From NCBI RefSeq assembly GCF_008929045.1, contig NZ_VFAH01000009.1, forward strand, positions 62,001 through 126,000: a stretch of DNA of 64,000 nt. Reading direction: 5' to 3'. Origin of the DNA: Noviherbaspirillum aerium (lineage in GTDB: Bacteria > Pseudomonadota > Gammaproteobacteria > Burkholderiales > Burkholderiaceae_D). Both the position numbers and the translations under genes were made by a program. Shown here piece after piece: positions 39,161 through 49,469 of this stretch (within the stretch, counting starts at the first letter, position 1; each line of letters begins with the position of its first letter). Under the pieces are notes generated by a model that worked only from the letters and a program-made list of their open reading frames with translations, made no database searches and was not told the origin of the DNA.

Positions 39161-40693
39161 GTGAAATCGAAAATCTTTTCCCGTCACCGGATGTCGGCCA
39201 TGGCGCTGTCGGCCGTCATGGCCCTGAGTGTCTTCAGTGCCGCCGTGCAACCACTGCCCGGACATGCGCAGAATCTGCCCAGCCTCGGCGATACCGAGCG
39301 CGAATCCCTGTCGCCGCAGATGGAACGCAAGCTTGGCGAGCAGATCATGCGCGACATCCGGCGCGACCGCGACTACCTCGACGACGACCCGGTTCTCGAA
39401 TACCTCAACAACTTCGGCACCAGCCTCCTGGCCGCGCATCCCGAGGCGCGCGGAGAGGCGGGTTATGATTTCTTCTTCTTCCCGGTACGCGACCCGATGC
39501 TCAACGCCTTCGCCTTGCCGGGAGGCTTCATCGGCGTGCATTCCGCGCTGGTCCTTGCCGCGCAGAATGAATCCGAACTGGCTTCGGTGCTGTCACACGA
39601 AATCGGCCACGTGTCACAGCGCCACATCGCCCGCATGCTCGGCCGGCAAAAGCAGGATGCGCTCATTCCGCTCGCCGCGGCGCTGCTTGCCGCGCTGGCG
39701 GTGCGCGGCAGTCCGGATACTTCCGCCGCCTTGCTGATGGGCGGGCAGGGCATGGCCTTGCAGCGGCAACTGAATTTCAGCCGCGACGCCGAACGCGAGG
39801 CCGACCGCATCGGCTTGCAAATCCTGCGCGAGGCCGGGTACGACACATCGGGGATGATTTCCTTCTTTGCAAGGATGCAGAACGCGACGCGCTCGTATTC
39901 CGATTCGGCGCCCGCCTATCTGCGCTCGCATCCGATGACCACCGAGCGAATTGCCGACATCCAGGCCCGCACCCGCGACCTGCGCTACAAGCAGCGTGCC
40001 GACAGTATCGATTTTCATCTGGCCCGCGCGCGCCTGCGCGTGCTGCAGGATCCGTCCTCGCAAGGCCTGCGGGAAGCAGGGGTCGCCTTCGATAATCAGC
40101 TTCAGCAAAAGGCCAGGCTGCCGGTGATGGCCGCCAAGTACGGCCAGGCATTCATTGCCTTGCGGCAGGGCAATGCCGCCAAGGCGCAGACCTTGCTGCA
40201 AGAATCCATCGCTGCCGCCAACGGCGCCTCGACACCGGTGCAAAGCCCCATGATCGCGAGCATGGCGATCGACATCAGGCTGGCCGCCAACGATGCTCCC
40301 GGAGCAGTGAAGGAAGCCGATGCCGCAAGGATGAAATACCCGGTATCGCGCGGCATCGCCCGGCAATATGCGGATGCCCTGATCCGCAACGGGCGGCATG
40401 ACGACGCGATCAATTACCTGCGCGACCAGGCCCAGCTGTATCGGCAGGATGCCAAGCTGCAAAACCTGCTGGCGCACGCCTATGCGGCGCAGGGCAAGCA
40501 GGCATTGCAGCATCTGGCGCTGGCCGAAGCCTATGCCATCAATGGCAGCATGCCGGCTGCCATTGACCAGCTGGGCATTGCACGGCGCGCGGGCGACGCC
40601 TCCTTTTATGATCAGGCTGTGATCGATGCCCGCGAGCGTGAGTTTAAGTCACGCTGGCTCGATGAAATGAAGGAAGGGCAGCGCGAACGCTGA
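39161..40693 (+). CDS. BepA-like M48 metalloprotease with TPR-type C terminus
   Basis: A 510-residue exported protease. The signal peptide ([17 protein letters not shown], cleaved after GHA near 36) precedes an M48 domain with the zinc motif HEIGH (146-150) and [22 protein letters not shown] (third ligand Glu). The C-terminal half is helical repeats ([25 protein letters not shown]). Length and layout match BepA/YfgC, which degrades stalled outer-membrane proteins with the BAM complex. The GTG at 39161 gives a basic n-region; an ATG at 39191 is the alternative. Confidence 0.88.
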   Translation: MKSKIFSRHRMSAMALSAVMALSVFSAAVQPLPGHAQNLPSLGDTERESLSPQMERKLGEQIMRDIRRDRDYLDDDPVLEYLNNFGTSLLAAHPEARGEAGYDFFFFPVRDPMLNAFALPGGFIGVHSALVLAAQNESELASVLSHEIGHVSQRHIARMLGRQKQDALIPLAAALLAALAVRGSPDTSAALLMGGQGMALQRQLNFSRDAEREADRIGLQILREAGYDTSGMISFFARMQNATRSYSDSAPAYLRSHPMTTERIADIQARTRDLRYKQRADSIDFHLARARLRVLQDPSSQGLREAGVAFDNQLQQKARLPVMAAKYGQAFIALRQGNAAKAQTLLQESIAAANGASTPVQSPMIASMAIDIRLAANDAPGAVKEADAARMKYPVSRGIARQYADALIRNGRHDDAINYLRDQAQLYRQDAKLQNLLAHAYAAQGKQALQHLALAEAYAINGSMPAAIDQLGIARRAGDASFYDQAVIDAREREFKSRWLDEMKEGQRER

Positions 40694-40776
40694 AGCGGTT
40701 TGCCGGGCAACGCCCGTGCGGCTTGCAGCCGCAAGCCTAAGCTGTTAATCCACGCCTATTGCAGTGTCAAACGGGC

Positions 40777-41388
40777 TCAGGCCTTTTTCTCCCCGTCCTG
40801 CGGCTGCGGTTCCGCCACGAAACCAAATTTTCCGGCAAGCTGTGCACGCTCGATGAAAGACACCGGCAGACTGCGCCCCCGATACGCGAAGAAAAGCCGT
40901 CCTTCTTCGCGCGAGCCCAGCCAGGCCAGCAGCGTGTCGTCATCCGCCGGCGCGCCATCCACCTGCAGTTGAGGCAGACACTGCGCCATGTCGCGATCGT
41001 CGATCATGCCGGTCTTGCCTCCGGCCTGGAATACCAGCAAGCCGCTGTCGGTGAGCCATGCGGCATCGAGCGCCGGCCAGGCTTCGCCGGTATGCGTCAC
41101 CAGGCCCTGTTCCGGATCGGTGCGCACGATGTAAGGCGTTGCTTCGAGATTCACATAGACCCGCTGCGGTCCGTTCTGGAAATACCAGCGGCCGTGTTCA
41201 TCATGGGCGTAGTTGCGGTTGATGAAGCCGAGCAGGGCAGCATTGGCGATCTTGTCGCCCGGAAGTTTGAGCGCCTGGGCGCGTTCGTCGCGCATGCGCC
41301 AGACGCCGCGGGCGTCCAGCCCCAGCCAGCCGTAGCAATGCGGCACGTTCGGCCACTTGGCCATTGCCTGCTTGACGATGTCATCCAT
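40777..41388 (-). CDS. Conserved betaproteobacterial protein of unknown function
   Basis: A 203-residue cytoplasmic protein from MDDIVKQAMAKWPNVP. The N-terminal KWPNVPHCYGWLGLDARG followed by WRMRDE, and GFINRNYAHDEHGRWYFQNGPQRVYVNLE, form a signature I know from betaproteobacterial genomes without a function; I will not assign a family number. The middle contains DDRDMAQCLPQLQ. It is adjacent (16 bases) to the YheT-like hydrolase on the same strand. Confidence 0.8.
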   Translation of the reverse strand: MDDIVKQAMAKWPNVPHCYGWLGLDARGVWRMRDERAQALKLPGDKIANAALLGFINRNYAHDEHGRWYFQNGPQRVYVNLEATPYIVRTDPEQGLVTHTGEAWPALDAAWLTDSGLLVFQAGGKTGMIDDRDMAQCLPQLQVDGAPADDDTLLAWLGSREEGRLFFAYRGRSLPVSFIERAQLAGKFGFVAEPQPQDGEKKA

Positions 41389-41404
41389 GTAGTGTCCTTT
41401 CGGT

Positions 41405-42361
41405 TCAGCCCGATGCCTGAAGAAACGCCGTGATGCGCTGCGGCAGCCAATGCAGCTTGCCCGGCGGCCCGCCGACCGCAAAGCCGACATGGCCGCCTTG
41501 CTCCGGGTACTCCAGCGTGACGCAGGCCGCGGCGCTTTGCGGCAGATGCCTCGCCGGCAGGAAAGGATCGTTCCTTGCGTTGAGGACCAGGGTTGGCACG
41601 GTAATATCATCTAGGATGTGTCTGGCGCTGGCGCGGTTCCAATAATCGTCGGTGTCGCGATAGCCGTGCAGCGGCGCGGTGACGATATTGTCGAATTCAT
41701 AGAGATTGCGCGCGCCCAGCATCTTGTCGCGGTCGAACAGGCCGGGAAACTGGTTCAGCTTGTGCAGGCATTTCGGCTTGAGGGTCTGCAGGAAGACGCG
41801 GGTGTAAATCATGTTCACGCCCTTCGACAGCGCCGCGCCGCCGCCGGCCAGGTCCAGAGGCGCGGAAATCGCGCAGGCCGCATCGACGAAATCGGCCTCG
41901 TGCTGCGATTCTCCAAGCCAGCGCAGCAGCGCATTGCCGCCCAGCGACACGCCGGCCGCATAGAATTTCGCCCCGGCATGTTGCTGGCGGCGGAGCGCAT
42001 GCAGGCGCCGGATGACCCAGTCGACTTCGCCGGCATCGCCTGAATGGTAGAAGCGCGGCGCATGATTCGGCTCGCCGGAGCAGCCGCGGAAATGCGGCAC
42101 CGCGCCCCACCAGCCCAATGATTGCAGGTGGGCCATCAGCGACCGCGCATAGTGGCTGTCGGAAGAGCCTTCGAGCCCGTGGAACAGCACGACGAATGGC
42201 CGCCCGGGCTGGCCGTCGACGAAATCCACATCGATGAAGTCGCCGTCCGGCGTCTGCCAGCGCTCGCGCCGGTAAACGACGGCCGGTTTGGGAACGCAGG
42301 TCGCCGGATAAATGGTCTGCAGGTGGCCGCCCGGCAGCCAGGACGGGGCAAGGTATTTCAT
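41405..42361 (-). CDS. Alpha/beta-fold hydrolase, YheT-like
   Basis: A 318-residue serine hydrolase. FHGLEGSSDSHYAR is the oxyanion region, VSLGGN contains the nucleophile Ser (AAGVSLGGNAL), NARNDPFLP supplies the Asp, and GGHVGF the His. The N-terminal WLPGGHLQTIYP and HFRGCSGEPNHAPRFYHSGD are typical of the YheT (UPF0017) group, whose esterase substrate is unknown. It lies with 16 to 12 base gaps between its two minus-strand neighbours. Confidence 0.92.
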   Translation of the reverse strand: MKYLAPSWLPGGHLQTIYPATCVPKPAVVYRRERWQTPDGDFIDVDFVDGQPGRPFVVLFHGLEGSSDSHYARSLMAHLQSLGWWGAVPHFRGCSGEPNHAPRFYHSGDAGEVDWVIRRLHALRRQQHAGAKFYAAGVSLGGNALLRWLGESQHEADFVDAACAISAPLDLAGGGAALSKGVNMIYTRVFLQTLKPKCLHKLNQFPGLFDRDKMLGARNLYEFDNIVTAPLHGYRDTDDYWNRASARHILDDITVPTLVLNARNDPFLPARHLPQSAAACVTLEYPEQGGHVGFAVGGPPGKLHWLPQRITAFLQASG

Positions 42362-42373
42362 TGCCGCGAAGTC

Positions 42374-42808
42374 TTAATGCAGGAGCGCGGCGACCGAGAT
42401 ATCCGGCGGCGCTTCGCCCGGCACCACGGACGCATGGTGCGTCACCAGGCGCCAGCCGACATGGGTCTTGATATAGACGTTGGTCGCAAGAATGTGGATG
42501 TCCTGCTGGCGCGACACGGTACGGTGCACTTCCTCGATGATGTTGTGCACCGAGGTCATCATGTTTTGCGTGATATGCCGCTGTACCGGGCGGATATGCA
42601 CGCCGCCCTGTTCAAAGATCGATTCCCAGGCCGCGCGGATGGCCGAATGGCCGATCAGGCGGGGAGCGCCGGGATGGATGCAGACGATGTTTTCCTCATC
42701 GGCCCAGAGCGCCATGACGGCATCGACATCGGCACGGCTGATGGCCTCATAGAATGCGGCTTCCGTTTCTTCGGGCGTTTCGAGAAATTTGCTGTGTGTG
42801 GTGGGCAT
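42374..42808 (-). CDS. SnoaL-like/NTF2-fold protein
   Basis: A 144-residue protein with the NTF2-like cone pattern: TPEETEAAFYEAISRADVDAVMALWADEENIVCIHPGA, then GHSAIRAAWESIFEQG and GWRLVTHHAS. Such proteins belong to the DUF4440/SnoaL group; some bind small ligands, many have no known role. The ATG at 42808 puts these motifs at their usual place; an ATG at 42853 is possible. It precedes the YheT-like gene by 12 bases. Confidence 0.8.
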   Translation of the reverse strand: MPTTHSKFLETPEETEAAFYEAISRADVDAVMALWADEENIVCIHPGAPRLIGHSAIRAAWESIFEQGGVHIRPVQRHITQNMMTSVHNIIEEVHRTVSRQQDIHILATNVYIKTHVGWRLVTHHASVVPGEAPPDISVAALLH

Positions 42809-42983
42809 GGCAGATCTTTGTCCTTTCCGGGCGGAACGATGTCCGACGACCAAGGGACGAACGGTAACGCCGAAGACGGACAGTATAGTGCAATGAAAAG
42901 CTGCAGGCAGTGCAGGGAGGGGGGTATTCGGGAAGCGCGGCCGCGGTCCAGGCGGACCTGGATGCAGCCGCTGCGGTTCGGGC

Positions 42984-43190
42984 TCAGTGCCCCTTGACCA
43001 CCGCGCCTTCCTTCAGGCGGTACACCGTGCCGCAGTACGGGCACTTGCCGGTGTGGTGATGGTCGAGCGGGATGTACACGCGCGGATGGGATGACCAGAT
43101 CGGCATTGCCGGATTCGGGCAATAGGCCGGAAGATCGCTGCCGTCGAGCTCGACGTAACTCATGTTCTGCTTTTGTGATTCTTGGCTCAT
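42984..43190 (-). CDS. Small zinc-finger protein (zf-CHCC type)
   Basis: A 68-residue protein with likely metal ligands in AYCPNPAMPIWSSHPRVYIPL and GKCPYCGTVY: one Cys, one His, then a CxxC. This order is the CHCC finger also found in mitochondrial complex I subunit NDUFS6. Its bacterial role is unknown. It starts 32 bases beyond the ilvE stop on the same strand. Confidence 0.88.
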   Translation of the reverse strand: MSQESQKQNMSYVELDGSDLPAYCPNPAMPIWSSHPRVYIPLDHHHTGKCPYCGTVYRLKEGAVVKGH

Positions 43191-43221
43191 GGATGTAATT
43201 GGATTGTGCGAAATGAATTGA

Positions 43222-44142
43222 TCAGACCAGTGTCAGCCAATGCTGGTATTGCGGCGCCTTGCCGGCCACCACGTCGAAGAACAGCGACTGCAGCTTTTCG
43301 GTGATCGGGCCGCGCTTGCCGTCGCCGATCTGGCGGTTGTCGAGTTCGCGGATCGGCGTGACTTCGGCGGCGGTGCCGGTGAAGAAGGCTTCGTCGCAGC
43401 AGTACATCTCGTCGCGGGTGATGCGCTTTTCGATGACTTCAATGCCCAGGTCGCGCGCCATGGTCAGCACGGCGTCGCGCGTGATGCCGTCGAGGCAGGA
43501 GGCGAGATCGGGCGTGTACAGCTTGCCGTTCTTGATGATGAAGACGTTCTCGCCCGAACCCTCGGACACATAGCCTTCGGTATCGAGCAGCAGCGCCTCG
43601 TCGTAGCCGTCGGCCAGCGCTTCCTGGTTGGCCAGAATGGAATTGATGTAGTAGCCGCAGGCCTTGGCGCGCACCAGCGAGACATTGACATGATGCCGGG
43701 TGAAGGACGAGGTCTTCACGCGGATGCCCTTGGCAATGCCGTCCTCGCCGAGGTAGGCGCCCCACGGCCAGGCGGCGATGGCGACATGAATGGTGTTGCC
43801 CTTGGCGGACACGCCGAGCTTTTCCGAGCCGATCCAGACCAGCGGGCGGATATAGCAGGATTCCAGCTTGTTCTCGCGCACCACCTGCAGCTGTGCCTGC
43901 ATCACGGTTTCCATGTCGAAGGGAATCTTCATCTGGAAGATCTTGGCGGAATTGAACAGGCGCTGGGTATGTTCCTTCAGGCGGAAGATCGCGGTGCCCT
44001 TGTCGGTCTTGTAAGCCCTGACGCCCTCGAATACGCCCATTCCATAATGCAGGGTGTGGGTGAGGACGTGGATGGTGGCATCGCGCCAGTCGATGAGTTC
44101 GCCGTCTTTCCAGATTTTCCCGTCGCGGTCGGCCATGGACAT
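43222..44142 (-). CDS. ilvE: Branched-chain amino-acid aminotransferase
   Basis: IlvE transfers the amino group between glutamate and the ketoacids of Leu, Ile and Val, using PLP. The 306 residues include THTLHYGMGVFEGVRAYKT, the PLP lysine in RAKACGYYINSILANQEA, EGSGENVFIIKNGKL, and the C-terminal GTAAEVTPIRELDNRQIG. A second ATG (44136) would drop two residues. It precedes the zinc-finger gene. Confidence 0.97.
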   Translation of the reverse strand: MSMADRDGKIWKDGELIDWRDATIHVLTHTLHYGMGVFEGVRAYKTDKGTAIFRLKEHTQRLFNSAKIFQMKIPFDMETVMQAQLQVVRENKLESCYIRPLVWIGSEKLGVSAKGNTIHVAIAAWPWGAYLGEDGIAKGIRVKTSSFTRHHVNVSLVRAKACGYYINSILANQEALADGYDEALLLDTEGYVSEGSGENVFIIKNGKLYTPDLASCLDGITRDAVLTMARDLGIEVIEKRITRDEMYCCDEAFFTGTAAEVTPIRELDNRQIGDGKRGPITEKLQSLFFDVVAGKAPQYQHWLTLV

Positions 44143-44179
44143 GTGAGCTCTCCAAAGAATTGTGACAAAACCTCGATTC

Positions 44180-44280
44180 TAGAGCAGTTTCAGCCCGACT
44201 GTACCGTCGATCCCGGTCGTCTTGCCCTCGGCACGGCCTTGCGGCTCCCTGCCGTAGCCACTCAGACCGAGGCTGCTCCG
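44180..44280. repeat. Dispersed hairpin repeat, copy A (diverged, incomplete)
   Basis: CTAGAGCAGTTTCA is followed by GTCGATCCCGG and further matches (TTGC, GGCAC, TTGCGGCTCC, TGCC) in the same order and spacing as in copy B (59461 on). The far end with the matching inverted arm is not found. It lies in the divergent gap between ilvE and azlC and may contain the promoters of either. The rest of this 296-base gap holds nothing else I recognise. Confidence 0.55.
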
Positions 44281-44438
44281 GTCCATCCCGACGAGGGGGA
44301 ACATTCCTCTGTAGAATGGCGCTTTCGGTATTTTCGTTGCCATCCCACCTCGCGACGGCCTGCGCATGCGGCAAAGGCGGTCGCCATCCATCGAGCATTG
44401 CAAGGTCGTCGGCGTTGCACGGTTCGCAAAGCAGGAAT

Positions 44439-45212
44439 ATGAGTAAACCACAAGCGAACATCAACCATGCGGCTTCCGCCGATGTGGAGAAGCAGGCATT
44501 TCGTGAAGCCGTCAGGGCTTCGGCCGGCACGATGCCCGGCATCTTCGCCTGGGGCATGGTGACCGGCATGGCCATGGTCAAGAGCGGGCTGACCCTGTGG
44601 CAGGCGCTGGGCATGACCTTCATCGTCTTTGCCGGCTCGGCCCAGCTGGCGGCGCTGCCGCTGATCGCGGCCGACGTGCCGCTCTGGGTGATTTTCGTGA
44701 CGGCGCTGGTGGTCAATCTGCGCTTCGTCATCTTCTCCGCGGCGCTGGCCCCGCATTTCGGCCATCTGCCATGGTATCGCCGCCTGTGGCATGCCTATTT
44801 CACCGCCGACCTGACCATGGGCATTTTCCCCCTGCGCTTTCCCGGCAATACCGTGCGCGAGACGGCCGGCAAGGTCGGCTACTTCAACGGCATCGCCTAT
44901 CCGAACTGGCTTGCCTGGCAGGGCGGCTCGGTGCTGGGCATCCTGCTGGCGAGCCAGATCCCGCAGAGCTGGGGCATCGGCTTCGCCGGCACGCTGGCGC
45001 TGCTGGCCATCATGATTCCGTTGACGGCCAATCTCGCGGCGCTGGCCGGCGTGGCGGTGGCGGGCGCGACTTCGGTACTGGCATCCGGCCTACCTTACCG
45101 GCTCGGGCTGCTGCTTGCCGTCGTTCTCGGCATGGCGGCGGCGATGGCCTTCGACGCGGTCATTGAAAAGAAACGCGCGAAGACAAAGGCGCGGCGGAAG
45201 GAGCGGGCATGA
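44439..45212 (+). CDS. azlC: AzlC-family branched-chain amino-acid exporter subunit
   Basis: AzlC with AzlD exports branched-chain amino acids or analogues (BrnFE type). The 257 residues have several membrane spans and the family motifs MPGIFAWGMVTGMAMVKSGLT, VFAGSAQLAALPLI, LVVNLRFVIFSAALAPHF and GIAYPNWLAWQGGSVLG. The cytoplasmic tail is basic (EKKRAKTKARRKER). It overlaps azlD by four bases and is divergent from ilvE, which fits a role in branched-chain amino-acid balance. Confidence 0.92.
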   Translation: MSKPQANINHAASADVEKQAFREAVRASAGTMPGIFAWGMVTGMAMVKSGLTLWQALGMTFIVFAGSAQLAALPLIAADVPLWVIFVTALVVNLRFVIFSAALAPHFGHLPWYRRLWHAYFTADLTMGIFPLRFPGNTVRETAGKVGYFNGIAYPNWLAWQGGSVLGILLASQIPQSWGIGFAGTLALLAIMIPLTANLAALAGVAVAGATSVLASGLPYRLGLLLAVVLGMAAAMAFDAVIEKKRAKTKARRKERA

Positions 45213-45532
45213 GCGACATCGAAATCTGGATGGCCATCGGCCTGCTTCTGCTGGCTACGATCATTACGCGCGGCTCATTCTTCCTGTTCGGCCATGCGGT
45301 CCGCCTGCCGCCCAGGGTGCAGCATGCCCTGCGCTATGCCCCGGCCGCCGCGCTCGCGGCGATTGTCATGCCGGACCTGGTAACGATGAACGGCGCCGTG
45401 CAGCTGCACTGGATGAACCCCAAGCTGATGGCGGGCCTGGGCGCGACTGTTTTCTTTTTGACCACACGCCACCTGCTCGGCACCATCATCGTCGGCATGG
45501 CGCTCTACACTTTGCTCCGCGTCATCATGTGA
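45209..45532 (+). CDS. azlD: AzlD-family branched-chain amino-acid exporter small subunit
   Basis: A 107-residue, four-span membrane protein. ATIITRGSFFLFGHAVRLPPRVQHALRYAPAAALAAIVMPDL and LGATVFFLTTRHLLGTIIVGM are typical. Its ATG overlaps the azlC stop (ATGA), as in the known azlCD pairs. Confidence 0.92.
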   Translation: MSDIEIWMAIGLLLLATIITRGSFFLFGHAVRLPPRVQHALRYAPAAALAAIVMPDLVTMNGAVQLHWMNPKLMAGLGATVFFLTTRHLLGTIIVGMALYTLLRVIM

Positions 45533-45609
45533 GCGGAAAACGGTTCCCGGCCGGGAGCGGTGGAGTAGAATAGCGGCTTTTCCATTCTTTCAATAATTGT
45601 CTGCCCGCC

Positions 45610-46800
45610 ATGCAATTCAACCGTCTGAGCGACCTCACCGCAAGCAATCAACTTCAAGGCAAACGCGTATTCATCCGCGCCGACCTCAACGTACCGCAGG
45701 ACGACGCCGGCAACATTACTGAAGATACCCGCATCCGCGCCTCCGTGCCCGCGATCCAGCAGGCGCTGCAGGCCGGCGCGGCCGTGATGGTGACTTCCCA
45801 CCTCGGCCGTCCGACCGAGGGCGAGTTCAAGCCGGAAGATTCCCTGGCGCCGATCGCCAGACGCCTTTCCGAACTGCTCGGCAAGCCGGTCGAACTGAAG
45901 CAGAACTGGGTCGACGGCGTCGATGTCGCGCCGGGCCAGGTCGTGCTGCTGGAAAATTGCCGCGTCAACAAGGGCGAAAAGAAGAACAGCGACGAACTCG
46001 CGCAGAAGATGGCCAAGCTCTGCGACGTCTACGTCAATGATGCATTCGGCACCGCGCACCGCGCCGAAGCCACCACCCACGGCATTGCCAAGTTCGCGCC
46101 CGTCGCCTGCGCCGGCCCCCTGCTGGCGGCCGAGCTCGATGCGCTGGGCAAGGCGCTCGGCCAGCCCGCGCGTCCGCTGGTGGCCATCGTCGCCGGCTCC
46201 AAGGTGTCCACCAAGCTGACCATCCTGAAATCGCTGGCCGACAAGGTCGACAACCTGATCGTCGGCGGCGGCATCGCCAACACCTTCATGCTGGCCTCCG
46301 GCCTGAAGATCGGCAAGTCGCTGGTCGAAGCCGATCTGGTCGGTGAAGCCAAGTCCATCATCGACATGCTGGCCAAGCGCGGCGCCTCGGTGCCGATCCC
46401 GGTCGACGTGATCTGCGCGAAGGAGTTTTCTCCGACCGCGGCCGCCACCGTCAAGGATGTCAAGGACGTGACCGATGACGACATGATCCTCGACATCGGC
46501 CCGAAGACGGCGGCCCAGCTGGCGCAGCAGATTGCCCAGTCCGGCACCATCGTCTGGAACGGTCCGGTCGGCGTGTTCGAATTCGACCAGTTCGCCGAAG
46601 GCACCAAGACGCTGGCCACGGCAATTGCCGAATCCAAGGGCTTCTCGATCGCCGGCGGCGGTGACACCTTGGCTGCGATCGCCAAGTACAACATCGCCGA
46701 CAAGGTCGGCTACATCTCGACCGGCGGCGGAGCCTTCCTCGAATTCCTCGAAGGCAAGACCCTGCCCGCAGTCGACATCCTCTTGCAGCGGGCCAAGTAA
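45610..46800 (+). CDS. pgk: Phosphoglycerate kinase
   Basis: Pgk converts 1,3-bisphosphoglycerate and ADP to 3-phosphoglycerate and ATP. The 396 residues include [58 protein letters not shown] and GGGDTLAAI. It starts a plus-strand cluster with pyk and fba, the lower glycolytic genes, continuing into purine genes. Confidence 0.99.
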   Translation: MQFNRLSDLTASNQLQGKRVFIRADLNVPQDDAGNITEDTRIRASVPAIQQALQAGAAVMVTSHLGRPTEGEFKPEDSLAPIARRLSELLGKPVELKQNWVDGVDVAPGQVVLLENCRVNKGEKKNSDELAQKMAKLCDVYVNDAFGTAHRAEATTHGIAKFAPVACAGPLLAAELDALGKALGQPARPLVAIVAGSKVSTKLTILKSLADKVDNLIVGGGIANTFMLASGLKIGKSLVEADLVGEAKSIIDMLAKRGASVPIPVDVICAKEFSPTAAATVKDVKDVTDDDMILDIGPKTAAQLAQQIAQSGTIVWNGPVGVFEFDQFAEGTKTLATAIAESKGFSIAGGGDTLAAIAKYNIADKVGYISTGGGAFLEFLEGKTLPAVDILLQRAK

Positions 46801-46877
46801 GCGAGGACCGGCGCGGCGCACAGGCGCCGCGCGCCGCATCGACTGTTCGGCAGCTGCCGCTCCCTGAAGGTTTTCAC

Positions 46878-48311
46878 ATGATCAGAGCTACCAAAATCGT
46901 TGCCACCATCGGACCCGCTTCCAGCAGTCCGGAGATCCTGAGCCGCATGATCAAGGCCGGCGTCAATGTGGTGCGCCTCAATTTCTCGCACGGCAAGGCG
47001 CAGGACCATATCGACCGCGCCGAAATGATTCGCAGGGTTGCCGCCGAGTGCGGCCGCGAGATCGCCATCATGGCCGACCTGCAGGGACCGAAGATCCGCA
47101 TCGGCAAGTTCGAGCAGGGAAAGATCTTTCTCGAAAACGGCAGCAAGTTCATTCTCGATGCCGATTGCGAAATCGGCAACCAGGCCCAGGTCGGACTCGA
47201 CTACAAGGAATTGCCGCGGGACCTGAAGCCTGCCGACGTGCTGCTGCTCAACGACGGCCTGATCGTGCTGGTGGTCGACCGCATCATCGGCAGCGCCATC
47301 CATACCACCGTCAGGATCGGCGGCGAGCTGTCCAACAACAAGGGCATCAACCGCCTCGGCGGCGGCCTGTCCGCGCCGGCGCTGACCGCCAAGGACATGG
47401 ACGACATCAAGACCGCGATGAGCTTCCAGGCCGATTACATCGCCGTGTCCTTTCCCAAGAGCGCCACCGACATGATCATGGCGCGCCAGCTGGCCAACAT
47501 CGCCGGCGAGGGGAGCCGGCACAAGCCGCAGATGATCGCCAAGATCGAGCGCGCGGAAGCGATTCCCGTGCTGCAGCAGATTCTCGACGCCTCCGACGGC
47601 ATCATGGTCGCCCGCGGCGACCTGGCGGTCGAGGTTGGCAATGCGGCCGTGCCCGCCTTGCAGAAGCGCATGATCAAGATGGCGCGCGCCTCGAACAAGC
47701 TGACCATCACCGCCACGCAGATGATGGAATCGATGATCGTCAACGCGGTGCCGACGCGCGCGGAAGTGTCCGACGTCGCCAACGCGGTGCTCGACGGCAC
47801 CGACGCCGTGATGACCTCGGCCGAAACCGCCGCCGGCAAGTATCCGGTGGAAACCGTCGAGATCATGGCCGCCGTCTGCCAGGAAGCCGAGAAGTCGGAC
47901 GCCGTCAAGCTCGACGCCGATTTCCTCAACGCCACATTTACCCGCATCGACCAGTCCATTGCGTACGGTGCGCTGTTTACCGCATATCACTTGCGCGTCA
48001 AAGCCATCGCAGCCCTGACCGAATCCGGTTCGACTGCGCTCTGGATGAGCCGCCACAATATCGATATCCCAATCTTCGCGATCACGCCCATCCTCGCGAC
48101 GCAGCGCAAAGCCGCGCTGTACCGCAATGTCAGCACCTTTGAGCTGGCGCACTCCACCGACAGGGAAGCCGTGCTGAAAGGCGCGCAGGATTTGCTTCTT
48201 GCCAAAGGTGTAGTTCAAAAAGGTGACATGATAGTTCTGACCTGGGGAGAACCGATGGGCCAAGTCGGCGGTACCAATGCCCTGAAGATCATGAAGATCG
48301 GCGAATACTAA
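46878..48311 (+). CDS. pyk: Pyruvate kinase
   Basis: Pyk transfers phosphate from PEP to ADP. The 477 residues show VATIGPASSSPEILSRMIKAGV, LNFSHG, MADLQGPKIRIG, MVARGDLAVEVG and TATQMMESMI with the K+ and metal ligands. The C-terminal allosteric domain is present (WGEPMGQVGGTNALKI). It sits 77 bases after pgk and 21 before fba. Confidence 0.98.
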   Translation: MIRATKIVATIGPASSSPEILSRMIKAGVNVVRLNFSHGKAQDHIDRAEMIRRVAAECGREIAIMADLQGPKIRIGKFEQGKIFLENGSKFILDADCEIGNQAQVGLDYKELPRDLKPADVLLLNDGLIVLVVDRIIGSAIHTTVRIGGELSNNKGINRLGGGLSAPALTAKDMDDIKTAMSFQADYIAVSFPKSATDMIMARQLANIAGEGSRHKPQMIAKIERAEAIPVLQQILDASDGIMVARGDLAVEVGNAAVPALQKRMIKMARASNKLTITATQMMESMIVNAVPTRAEVSDVANAVLDGTDAVMTSAETAAGKYPVETVEIMAAVCQEAEKSDAVKLDADFLNATFTRIDQSIAYGALFTAYHLRVKAIAALTESGSTALWMSRHNIDIPIFAITPILATQRKAALYRNVSTFELAHSTDREAVLKGAQDLLLAKGVVQKGDMIVLTWGEPMGQVGGTNALKIMKIGEY

Positions 48312-48332
48312 TTTCATTGTCTGGAGAACATC

Positions 48333-49397
48333 ATGCCTCTCGTATCCATGCGTCAATTGCTGGACCACGCCGCCGAAAACGGCTACGGTCTGCCCGCATT
48401 CAACGTCAACAACCTGGAGCAGGTCACTGCGATCATGGAAGCCGCGAATGAAGTCAACGCGCCGGTGATCATGCAAGCCTCGGCAGGCGCCCGCAAATAC
48501 GCCGGCGAAGCCTTCCTGCGCCACCTGATCGAAGCCGCGGTCGAAGCCTATCCGCACATTCCCGTCGTCATGCACCAGGATCACGGCCAGTCGCCGGCGG
48601 TCTGCATGGCAGCGATCAAGTCCGGCTTCACCTCGGTGATGATGGACGGCTCCCTGATGGAAGACGGCAAGTCGGTCGCCAGCTACGAATACAACGTCGA
48701 AGTGTCCCGCAAGGTGGTCGAGTTCTCGCACGCCATCGGCGTCACGGTCGAAGCCGAACTCGGCGTGCTCGGCTCGCTGGAAACTATGAAGGGCGACAAG
48801 GAAGACGGCCACGGCGCGGAAGGCACCATGACCCGCGAACAGCTGCTGACCGACGTCAACCAGGCAGCCGACTTCGTTAAGCTGACCCAGTGCGACGCGC
48901 TCGCAATCGCCATCGGCACCTCCCACGGCGCCTACAAGTTCTCCCGCAAGCCGACCGGCGACATCCTCGCGATCGACCGCATCAAGGAAATCCACGCCCG
49001 CATCCCCAACACCCACCTGGTGATGCACGGTTCGTCTTCGGTACCGCAGGAACTGCTCGCCGAAATCCGCCAATTCGGCGGCGACATGAAGGAAACCTAT
49101 GGCGTGCCGGTTGAAGAGATTCAGGAAGGCATCAAGCACGGCGTGCGCAAGATCAACATCGACACCGACATCCGCCTGGCGATGACCGGCGCGATCCGCC
49201 GTTTCTTCATTGAAAATCCGTCCAAGTTCGATCCGCGCGAATACCTGAAGCCGGCCCGCGAAGCCGCGAAGAAGGTCGTCAAGTCGCGCATGATCGCCTT
49301 CGGCTGCGAGGGACAGGCAGCGAAGATCCAGCCGATGTCGCTCGAAAAAATTGCAGAAAAATACAAAAAAGGCGAGTTGTCGCAGATCGTGCAGTAA
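48333..49397 (+). CDS. fba: Class II fructose-bisphosphate aldolase
   Basis: This zinc enzyme cleaves fructose-1,6-bisphosphate. The 354 residues show [27 protein letters not shown] (zinc His), [24 protein letters not shown], and [12 protein letters not shown] with NIDTDIRLA, the second zinc and phosphate sites. It follows pyk closely, forming a pgk-pyk-fba operon, and an intrinsic terminator follows it. Confidence 0.98.
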   Translation: MPLVSMRQLLDHAAENGYGLPAFNVNNLEQVTAIMEAANEVNAPVIMQASAGARKYAGEAFLRHLIEAAVEAYPHIPVVMHQDHGQSPAVCMAAIKSGFTSVMMDGSLMEDGKSVASYEYNVEVSRKVVEFSHAIGVTVEAELGVLGSLETMKGDKEDGHGAEGTMTREQLLTDVNQAADFVKLTQCDALAIAIGTSHGAYKFSRKPTGDILAIDRIKEIHARIPNTHLVMHGSSSVPQELLAEIRQFGGDMKETYGVPVEEIQEGIKHGVRKINIDTDIRLAMTGAIRRFFIENPSKFDPREYLKPAREAAKKVVKSRMIAFGCEGQAAKIQPMSLEKIAEKYKKGELSQIVQ

Positions 49398-49419
49398 AAT
49401 TCGACTCTGGCAATAAACC

Positions 49420-49462
49420 AACCGGCGGTGTGCAGCGAGCACCCGCCGGTTTAGCTTTTTGA
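49420..49462 (+). terminator. Terminator between fba and purC
   Basis: AACCGGCGG (49420-49428) pairs with CCGCCGGTT (49443-49451), continued inward by GTGC/GCAC after a one-base bulge, then TAGCTTTTTG. The T-run is interrupted, so some read-through into purC is likely. Confidence 0.65.
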
Positions 49463-49469
49463 GAACCTT

